A stretch of DNA of 64,000 nucleotides from Agapanthus africanus. Its lineage: Eukaryota; Streptophyta; Magnoliopsida; Asparagales; Amaryllidaceae. Shown here piece by piece: positions 53,161 through 61,396 of the stretch (its first letter is position 1; each line of letters opens with the position of its first letter). The position numbers and the translations under genes were made by a program. Under the pieces are notes generated by a model. It ran no database searches, was not told where the DNA came from, and saw nothing but the letters and a program-made list of their open reading frames with translations. Where the stretch lies: positions 23,601,154 through 23,665,153 of the forward strand of contig JASDDO010000028.1 of the NCBI GenBank assembly GCA_030015575.1, in the 5' to 3' direction.

Positions 53161-53418
53161 CTACCCTTTTGTAGCCCTATGTAATGGATTACATATCTGG
53201 GATCCTGATCCGGTATCATATACCCAGGATGCGGAGGATACTGAGAAACAATTCTTTATAATGAACACACCCGAAGATGATGCATCAGCATGCACTCTCT
53301 TCGTTTGGGCGGCACGGGAATTCTGGTAATCCCCAATTTCCTGCTCTGTCTTATAACAATTATAAGTTGGAGCGGGACTAACATTCCCCAGCTCAGTATA
53401 ACAAGCGGGTTCGGTCAA
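53161..53418 (-). pseudogene. Copia protease and end of gag
   Basis: The minus strand reads ASSSGVFIIKNCFSVSSASW followed by VYDTGSGSQICNPL, the active-site region of copia protease (D-T-G with G-S-x-x-C). Upstream, NCYKTEQEIG may be a broken gag zinc knuckle (C-x-x-C...H...C). The frame closes at 53161. Confidence 0.82.
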
Positions 53419-53883
53419 TAATCCATATTATTATCTTGATTAAGGCGTGATATGGTCTCTACTAGGAGAGAGAGAGAAGAAAATACTTAGCGTGCGCTCT
53501 TGCAAGATCAGATTGGTTATTATTTTATCTAATCAGGATGGCTCCCACTGTTTTTATCAAATCTTCCTTCAAACCCTAAAAGGAAAGACTAGCTGGGATT
53601 AATTACACACTACAAGTTCGCCAATCTTTCAGCCAGGCCAGTGTCAGTACTTTGAGGGAGGTCCCCCGTGCTTTCGCACGAACCTAATTAATGTAAACCT
53701 CGTTTTCCCAGAGGCGTAACCTCGTTAACACCTTTCTAGACACCTACTTGATCGGCTAATTGTAATGTGTAAAACTCTCCCAGGAGTAACTCTTACTCGC
53801 AGCGGGTATCGGGATTCAACTATCTCATAGAAGGTATGCAATCTCATTGCAAATTTCAACACATGAAATTCCCGATAATATTT
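53419..53883 (-). other. Copia gag/leader region, decayed, with small hairpins
   Basis: No gag domain was recognised. GTGCTTTCGCAC (about 53668) is a perfect 4-bp hairpin. ATCGGGATT (about 53808) and AATTCCCGAT (about 53865) form a wide inverted repeat. CCCAGAGGCGTAACCTCGTT (about 53707) resembles the CCCGAAAGGGCG...ACCTCGTTAA phrase of Tat-A at 33630-33810. Confidence 0.5.
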
Positions 53884-54131
53884 TGCCCCTAGCGTCCTAT
53901 GACCTTGACGCAGGCCAACAAACCATAGTGCGCTAGTCAAGTTCAACCCGTCATTTCCTGATTGAATTAAACCCACCCGCACGACCCTTGACGCAGGCCA
54001 ACAAAGTCGCACGACTACCTTAATCCAATCTGCATCATATGCATAAGCAGATAAATACTAGTTAGCTACCGCACACTACGCCTTGACGCAGGCCAACAAA
54101 CGTAGCACGAATACTAACTACCACTTATCTG
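53884..54131 (-). repeat. Three inverted repeats sharing one 20-nt spacer
   Basis: The spacer CCTTGACGCAGGCCAACAAA (+ strand) occurs at 53903-53922, 53986-54005 and 54081-54100. Unit 1 arms contain CTAGCG...CTATG and CATAG...CGCTAG. Unit 2 arms contain GATTGAATTAA and TTAATCCAATC, with CGAC / GTCG at the spacer. Unit 3 arms begin CAGATAAATACTAGTTAG and end CTAACTACCACTTATCTG, with CTACG / CGTAG at the spacer. The arms of different units are unrelated to each other. Most arm mismatches are transitions. Confidence 0.85.
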
Positions 54132-54243
54132 AAATGACGGAGGGCTACGACAGGTTTTTCTGAAAACCTATTGCGTAATGAACTTGATATCGTTGTAGAA
54201 TCAAATGATTTTAAAAATGGAGTGCTTTTGAGGCTTTTCTAGT

Positions 54244-54489
54244 TTTGCTAAAGGAGTCACTCCCGGTGAAGGGATCGTTGGTCCTTTCCTCGTCGAATGA
54301 GGTGCGGGATATATCATATATATCACTGTGCAAAGCAAAAACACTTAAAAGTAATCAAAAGACAAACCGAATGTATAGCATCTGCCAGTTATTGCTGAAG
54401 GAGTCACTCCCGGTGAAGGGATCTTGGTCCTTTCCTCATCGAATAAGGTGCAGGATATATCATATATACCGCTGTGCAAAGCAAGAACT
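54244..54489. repeat. Two-copy direct repeat of about 97 bp in the copia leader/gag region
   Basis: GGAGTCACTCCCGGTGAAGG begins the conserved part at about 54251 and 54397. Both copies continue with GGTCCTTTCCTC, GATATATCATATATA and CTGTGCAAAGCAA. GGAGTCACTCC is itself a small palindrome. Confidence 0.88.
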
Positions 54490-55900
54490 GTAGCTACCTG
54501 TTTTATTTTGAAATTCGATTCTACAACATCTTAGGTTTCTTTTATTTCATTAATCAAATTAATGAAGTCCCATCATTTAAATTACCTAAACATCACAGAT
54601 AAATACGACGTACACTTATGCCATCCGCATTCGCCTCAATGTCCCCTCGTGCACCGTTAGGTTAGGTAACTAACGGCAGAGCGGGGCAGGGCTTGCGCGG
54701 GTGTAAAACATAAGTAACGTCTATATAATATATCATATATACTATATACAACATCTATCACAAAACATCACATGATCACATCACAGATATCGCAGCAGAA
54801 GAAACATATGAAATATTGGATATACTAGGACGTCCGTGTTTTCAATACGAGCCAGTATAAAACACGGATTCCATGGTCGTGATGAATAGCCAAACCCACA
54901 CCCCAAGACCCCTACGAGAGCGGCAAGCAACCCTACCAATTCTGGAGTTAGGAGACCCGAACTCGACTCCTCGAGTTGGTCTCCCACTGGACTCCAGAAC
55001 CCGGTTACTTATGCCCTCCTCCTTGGGTCTATCCTAGTGCGGAAAAGTAAATAATATACAAACGGTGACTACTTCCGCAACCTGGAAGTGCCCCAATAAA
55101 AGAATATTACATACAAGTTTTACATGAATAAAAATGAAAAACACTCATCTCACATAAAAACCCCCGGCTATTCAAACACGACGATCCAATATAACATATC
55201 CATCAACACATAACATCACATGTCATCAACGTAAGTAAACATGCGTATCCCAATTGTCGTTGATATATAGCAACGAAACCGGCGATATCACATATTACAC
55301 TTACGGTCACAGAAAAGAAAGTGTAAAACTACAACAGTTGGAATCCGCAATCTCTTTAGACATCGCATGCCTAATCAAATGAATTTCTTAGATATCGCAT
55401 GCCTAACATTTATAAACCCCGCATTTTAGTCTCATTATCGAAAACACTTTTCAATACCAAGTCAGGCAATTCAACAGGATTCCCGACATCCTGATCGAAT
55501 GCTCGTCGCAAACTTCAGTAGGCGGCCGCACCCCTGACGCCGTCGACGAAGTGCACCAAGGCGGAACACCGCTACCGGGAGCACCCGAACGGATGCTTTC
55601 GGCGACGGGGTTCTCCTACAGTTACTTGGTCGAGGCTATGGAGTGAAGCTGTCTATTAAGTTTACCCGGCGAGTATCCGCGTACACTACGTGATTGCGAC
55701 GAACTTTTGATCGCATCAAAATTCCGTGGCAACCGATCAAGTGAGACTAAACTGCTATGTTTATAATATTCATTCAGTTATCTAATAACTTGTGAATTCC
55801 AATTATTGTATTACATTCCAGATAATTAGAAAATGTTAAACTTTCCAATCGAACAATCGAACACCCAAGTTTTCCCGATACAGATCAACACATGAAACAA
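54490..55900 (-). other. Copia leader/gag region without a recognised gene
   Basis: No ORF longer than about 70 codons and no domain was recognised. A CCGTTAG...CTAACGG inverted repeat lies near 54652-54677. The stretch must hold decayed gag if this copy ever had one. Confidence 0.45.
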
Positions 55901-55904
55901 GTCT

Positions 55905-56115
55905 AAAAACATTCAGTTCGTGCCTCAGTACCAACGGTCCAGCCGTAGAAGGGTTAAGCCAACGTCTCACATGTGGCACGCCGTACTGCCCCAAACCCGA
56001 AGGTTCAAAGGGCAGTTCAAGACGGTCACATAATCGAGTTAAGGTTTGTTGTCTTCTAGAGGGTCCATCGCGTTACTTGCACTACTTAGAACGTCGTTAA
56101 ACTACGGAAAAATCC
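55905..56115 (-). other. Leader block shared with the Tekay-like element
   Basis: It is the partner of 46600-46815. On the minus strand it includes arms ACTGCCC and GGGCAGT around an AACCTTCGGGTT inner hairpin. It lies about 0.5-0.7 kb downstream of the copia primer site. Confidence 0.7.
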
Positions 56116-56593
56116 AACAATTGGAAATTTCCCGGCAGGGGAAAAATTGGGTATTTATATCCGGTCGAACTTTTTAACATATTTTAAAATTTATTCGGAA
56201 CTCCACATAGACAAAATCTGATACTCCGATCGAAACACCGAATCCCCAAAACAACCCCAGAAAATTCAACTCTTGAATAAATATTAAAAATTCCCAGAAA
56301 ATCCAGCATAATATAATAAGAGTTACTGTGCAAACAGGGGAGGATGACGTCATCATCTCGCCACGGAACCGCAGCAGAAGCCAGGCTTCTGCCGCGGTTC
56401 CGCCGCGGTTTGTACTGTTCATGAGTCAATTTTTGAGCCGTAATTCTTAGAATTCCCTGATGAATTTTTTAAGCATTTTTAATCTGGAAAAATCCCAGTT
56501 TTTAGAAAAAGTCCAGAGAGCACGGAAATTTTAGGGTTTCGGGTTCGTTCGGGTTTCAAACTTCGTCTACGCATCGCCTAAGGCTCTAGCTAG

Positions 56594-56605
56594 GCTCTGA
56601 TACCA
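56594..56605 (-). promoter_or_regulatory. Primer binding site of the copia element
   Basis: TGGTATCAGAGC on the minus strand starts one base after the 5' LTR end CCCTACA. It matches the 3' end of plant initiator tRNA-Met. Confidence 0.93.
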
Positions 56606-56606
56606 A

Positions 56607-56698
56607 TGTAGGGTTCCTAGGCACACCAAGGAGGTATCACAAGGCATCAACCATGCCAATTTACAATTTTAACGGTGCCGAGAAACCCTAATACGGAC
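56607..56698 (-). repeat. Remnant of the copia 5' LTR
   Basis: It has TGTAGGGTTCCTAGGCAC and the following sequence up to AATACGGAC, matching the first 92 bp of 48434-50650. It then switches to the solo-LTR family, with the dinucleotide AC shared at the joint. Confidence 0.9.
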
Positions 56699-56920
56699 AC
56701 TGCACATTGAGTTTGCATGACCAGTTTAACCCGTTAATCGGAGGTTCCCTCGCCACAAAGGAGAGGGGTAATTAACGACAGCTTAGTCCACGGTTGCCGG
56801 ATATTCGGATCCCCATAATCAATAAAACCCGGCCTACCCTAGGCAGGGGGAATCTGTAGTATACGCCTGACAAGCGCGCGCGTATTCCCATCTCAATGGG
56901 ATGACGAAAAACACCCTACA
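56697..56920. repeat. End fragment of the solo-LTR family
   Basis: It matches 5024-5245, including the H1-H4 hairpin layout and the end CACCCTACA. It joins the Tekay-like LTR at 56921. Between this joint and the copia insertion point 148 bp of the Tekay-like LTR (equivalent to 41026-41173) are missing, so a deletion fused two separate insertions. Confidence 0.9.
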
Positions 56921-58023
56921 GATATCAAAGAATGTGTGTCCATCAATGACACCACAAATCATGGAACCTGAGTGTCCAGCATCGACACTTGAAAATATCA
57001 TGAAATCTGTGTCCAGCATCGACACGTAATCCTCATATCTCAAGCTCCGGCTTTCCGGACTGGCCTATATCCATCTAATGACTCCGGTCGGTATCCTCCG
57101 GATAGCCGCCGATTCCAAAAACTATCACCGGTAGGTAGTGCTCCCCTGCCAAGCTTAATGCCATCATCTGCGACCATCTTGTCCCGGGGTACCTCACCGG
57201 GTCCACCATGCATCCGCAGACGGTTCCTCCTCCTCCTTGAATTGGGTGTATGATATCGCTCAAGAGCCGAGAAAACTCATGGTGGACTATACAAATATCA
57301 TATCAAGATAAACCAGGTATTTAAAACAATACATACTTTCTTTTAAAATAACCACGGTTCTAAAATTCAGAAATATCATGAAAACAACAAATCTCAATGC
57401 GTATAATTATAAAGCATGATGTATGCGATATATAATAGAAATATAAGCATATTTGTATATAATGCAACAGTAATATGCACATAACAAAGGAACACCGCTC
57501 TTTAAAATGAATCCAGTTTTAAAATATATCCTGCGGTTCCCAATTCCTCCAAGGTCAAATGCAACATCGTATATAAAGGTGTATATGCAACTATAGCAAG
57601 TAAATTATGCAAGGAGTCATATCATGATGCAGTAATTCTACTATGTAGTGACATGGCAATTATCGATGAAGAAGTGTGTGAGCCGGCAAATCTGTGTAAG
57701 TGTGACATACGCATCATCGATAATAGTGCAGGTGTACTAGCACAGGTATATGCAATGCAATGAGAATAACATGAAAGTAGCATAAGGTAAATAATCAACT
57801 AAATGTGATAAGGTATACGTATCTAACATGACCGAGTCGGTGAATCTATCAATCGGCATCCTCTAGTCAAGGGTATGAATCAATCATCTGTTAAACTCGT
57901 CACGTACGGTAAATCGTCGTACGACGTCATTAATCAATTTGGGATCCTAACAACCTATAAGACAAGAGGATACAGACCTAACGTCTCGTACGGCTTATCA
58001 GTCGAGATTCACAACATTATCCA

Positions 58024-58048
58024 TACACACACACACACACACACACCC
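58024..58048. repeat. (CA)n microsatellite in the Tekay-like 5' LTR
   Basis: About 11-12 CA units lie where the other LTR has (TA)n at 42277-42297. Confidence 0.92.
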
Positions 58049-58297
58049 CTATCTCTCAGGTCCCATCCGTATCCATCTCAGATCATGGAACCGGCAAAGG
58101 TATCAATTATCACATAACGACTCGTATCCGTATACCAACATATCATCAAGTTATCATATCACATCGTGTTTTCTTTTCATCATATTAAGTCAAATAATAT
58201 ATATACATTCTATTTTATTAGTCTAGTTTCATGTTACGCTAAACCCAAAGTTTATTCTAGTGTAATACCTATCTTTAAGTCGTAATTCGCTTCCTCA

Positions 58298-58299
<2 letters not shown>

Positions 58300-58344
<45 letters not shown>

Positions 58345-58346
58345 TA
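58300..58346. repeat. (CT)n(TA)n compound microsatellite in the Tekay-like 5' LTR
   Basis: About 12 CT units are followed by about 11 TA units. The matching site near 42545-42565 has only a short TA tract. Confidence 0.92.
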
Positions 58347-58959
58347 AATCACTAATATTATCACTAACTATCTTTTAAACTATATTCCAAGTTTCCTAAT
58401 CTAGGTTTCTACGACTGTATCCTATAGATCGGTTTCCATTTAATATTTGCGGGGGTGCTATACGCCATCCACCCGACTTCCCCCGTAGATATAGATCTAC
58501 TCACCTGGTCCTCACTCGCAAAAGTCTATGACGCCGTGCTTCGTCACCTCGGAATCCACGCGAAGGTACCTACAATAACACACAATCGAAATCGCTATTA
58601 ACATGTAGTTCCGAAATCCAAAACGGCAAGCGTATTGCTTATAGGTTAGAACCTATAGCTTACGCGTACGAAATCAATCAAGCAACCCTTGTTGTTGACG
58701 TACAAACGCTAAACAGCCAAAACAATATCAAATACCAAAACCCAAGTTTAAGAATCGCAAAACACGAAAACAGCATCCTAGGAAAACCACTCCCAGATTT
58801 CACCTGTTTACCCTAAATCAGAGCAAAGCTCTGTTCAAATTCCAAGACGGGAGATGAAGCAACGCTTCATCTTTCCCCAATCAGAGCAAAGCTCTACTTT
58901 GAAAATCTAAACTTTAATAAATGAAGCAACGCTTCAGATCCTCTGTGCTGCGCGCAGGG

Positions 58960-59265
58960 CACCACGTGTCAAAATCAGGCACGCAAGCGCAGAGAGCGCA
59001 GCGCCTAAGGCAGCGCGCCCAATTAGAGGAAGGCTCTATTTAAAACAAAAATTAAAAGAAGCAACGCTTCAGTTGCGCAAGCGCTGCGCTGCGCGACACG
59101 TATCAGCACAGTGGCGCAAGCGCGGCGCAAGCGCAGTGGCGCAAGCGCTGCGCGACATGTGTCAGCGCAAACGCAGTTGCGCTGCGCTGTGCGCTGCGCG
59201 ACACGTGTCAGCGCAGTTGCGCTGCGCTCTGCGCTGCGTGACATGTGTCATGCGCTGGGGCGTTT
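58960..59265 (+). repeat. G-box/palindrome array upstream of the Tat-B TATA box
   Basis: CACGTGTC cores occur near 58962 and 59201, with decayed forms ACACGTATC and ACATGTGTC near 59095, 59154 and 59250. They are set in TTGCGCAAGCGC-like and GCGCAGTTGCGC-like repeats. Confidence 0.72.
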
Positions 59266-59432
59266 GCGCCATACAGAATTAAATTCTAGTAAGATTCTTC
59301 TGTTCTTGTTAAAACAAGAAGATTGTCTTCTGTAAAACAGAAGCCCTTGGACCAAAGATCCAACGGTGGGGAAAATTCCCCAAATCACTCAGAGAATGAT
59401 CTCTTTAACAAACTTAACAAACCTATGGGCAC

Positions 59433-59440
59433 TATATAAA
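59433..59440 (+). promoter_or_regulatory. TATA box of the Tat-B LTR
   Basis: TATATAAA lies in GGGCACTATATAAAGACCC, at the same place as TATAAAAA in Tat-A. Confidence 0.72.
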
Positions 59441-60399
59441 GACCCTAGACCCCAATTCAAAAGAGGATCAACATTGTGAGAGATCAAGAACTTCAAAACA
59501 GAGAGAACTCTGAAGAAAATTCAAGAAAAAGGTAAAAACCTTTATAAAATAGAAGAATTTCTTCTAATAGATTATTGATCTAAGAACAAGATCAATGATC
59601 TTCAATAAAAAAACCAATAATAATAGTGCCTTGCACTTTTTATGAACCACTGGTTATCTGAAAACAAGAAAAAACAAGAAAAACTTGTTTTCTCTGATCT
59701 AAATTAAATTGGATCAAGAAATTAAACAGTGCCCTGCACTTGTAAAATTTGCACTGTTGTGTTCCTGGGTTAGCGCAAGCCACTAGAGAGCGCCATGTGT
59801 CAGCACCTGAACCACTTGCGCTATGCGCTTTTAAGATAGAGCCTTGCTCTCTGAAATTGGCGCAACTCACTAGAGCGCGCCACGTGTCAGCAGCGTAAGC
59901 GCAGCGCACTGGCGCAGCGCACTGCGTTTTCGTGATACGTATCATCACCACAAGCGCTTGCGCTCAATGATTGGCGCAAAGCGCCTGACAAATGCACTGC
60001 ATTGTTTACTGAAGGGCCAGGCCCAAATCAAAAAGGCCTAGCAAGCCAAAATAAATTGCAATGCAATAAAAGGGTAGAGCCCAAACAAAATTGATTCTCT
60101 GCATCATTTATAAAAGGGCAGAGCCTGAACAAAATAAAAAATGCAGTGCATTATTTAAAAAGGGGCAAAGCCCTAGCACAGGCCTAATAGGCCAAAGACA
60201 AATAAAAGCGTTGAACATTTTTCAACTGGACTTAGCCCAATCATGGCCGTAAGTCCTCAAATTAAATTGACTGAGCACAGCTGCTCTCTTAAATAAATTT
60301 ACATCCGGTTCGAGGGTACATCTCCGAACTCCTCTGACTCCTACCGTTGTAATCCTTCAACGACGTCAGAGAGGTGACGGGTCCCGACAACCATACATC

Positions 60400-60700
60400 A
60401 ACACGGACTGTGGGGTCCTTAAACTCATGGACTTATGCGTCTTTAAACCAAAACACGGACTGTGGGGTCCTAAAACCCGTGGACTTATGCATCCTTAAAC
60501 TAAGACACGGACTGTGGGGTCTTTAAACCCACGGACTTATGCGTCCTTAAACTACCTATGGACCACCATGTCCCTAAACTGGAATATGGACCACCATGTT
60601 CCTAAACTGGCTTTGGACCACCATGTCCCTAAACTGGAATATGGACCGAAATGTCCTTAAACTACCTATGGACCACTATGTCCCTAAACTGGAACAATAG
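60400..60700 (+). repeat. LTR minisatellite of Tat-B
   Basis: GGAC...GTCC units carry cores such as TGTGGG, TTATGC, CACCAT and CGAAAT. The order and types differ from both Tat-A LTRs. Confidence 0.8.
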
Positions 60701-61246
60701 AGCCCCCAAATGCTCTTTTGTCGGATCCAAACGATCCCGTTAAGTTGATCTTATTCTCAAATCAGATTAACGTATCCTTAACGAACGTTTAAGTTGATCT
60801 TAGCCTAAATACGGCTAACGTATCCTTAAACTAAAACACCAAACCCAAATCTAAGTAAATACGGATTTGGACTAATCCACGTCCTACGGGCGACGGCATC
60901 ACTTAGTCTCCGTATACAATCCACGGGCATCCACAAACAAAACAAACACACACGACACGAAGTGAAATTCTGGAGAAGGAGAAAGTGGCTACCGCGATGC
61001 GGTAGTGTAATTAACTGCAGGGGCTTACGCCTGCAGGGAAGAGCATCCCCACAATTAAAAACCCCTCAAACGAGGGGGAATCTGACGAACTCTGCTACAT
61101 CGGCCGCATCCGTCTAAACCTCCGATACATGGTGCCATAAATCAACTTGGCATCTTCGGAGAGGTAGACGGATAAAACCAAATAGCACCTGCCCCGAATC
61201 TCATGCTAGACATCTCCACGTCGTCGCCGCCATTCGGAGGGGAACA

Positions 61247-61270
61247 AATTCTGGCACGCCCGGTGGGACC
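61247..61270 (+). promoter_or_regulatory. Primer binding site region of Tat-B
   Basis: TGGCACGCCCGGTGGGACC, identical to Tat-A, starts five bases after the LTR end. Confidence 0.75.
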
Positions 61271-61396
61271 TTTTCCTCTTTCCACTCCACACTTCGTGTG
61301 TCGTCTTCGCGAAAGAATCGCGGTTTGTTAATGGTTGCCTTTGGATTTTAAGTTACTAAGATTTGGTCTTTTGCCTGGCGCAGAAATCAAGCATCA

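Larger units (their letters stand above)
48434..56698 (-). mobile_element. Ty1/copia element, minus strand, 5' LTR mostly deleted
   Basis: On the minus strand the order is LTR remnant, primer site, long leader/gag region, protease, GAG-pre-integrase, integrase, RT, RNase H, polypurine tract and 3' LTR. Integrase before RT marks Ty1/copia. The 3' LTR is 2.2 kb (48434-50650; minus orientation TGTTAGTTAT...GGAACCCTACA). Only 92 bp remain of the 5' LTR (56607-56698). The RT (SIYGLKQASRSWN-like, YVDDILLIGKE) resembles the Tork/Angela group. All domains have stops and frameshifts. The element lies in the Tekay-like 5' LTR; CTAGG at 48429-48433 is the likely left target duplication, and the right one was deleted. 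Confidence 0.88.
56921..58804 (-). repeat. Tekay-like 5' LTR, second piece
   Basis: It aligns with 41174-43025 of the other LTR with scattered substitutions and small indels. It ends TTTCACC, where Tat-B is inserted; TCACC (58800-58804) is the left target duplication and occurs once at 43021-43025. The remaining 1.15 kb of this LTR lies beyond Tat-B, outside the window. No gene is seen. Confidence 0.88.
58805..61246 (+). repeat. 5' LTR of Tat-B
   Basis: It runs TGTTTACCCTAAATCAG to GGGGAACA, about 2.44 kb. It has G-box arrays near 58960-59265 and 59790-59990, TATATAAA at 59433-59440, a GGAC/GTCC minisatellite near 60400-60700 and the structured end near 60995-61085. Confidence 0.92.

Noticed and set aside
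56697-56920. A second complete solo LTR
   Set aside because: Only the last 222 bp of the family are present, and the left side is a deletion joint, not an LTR start.
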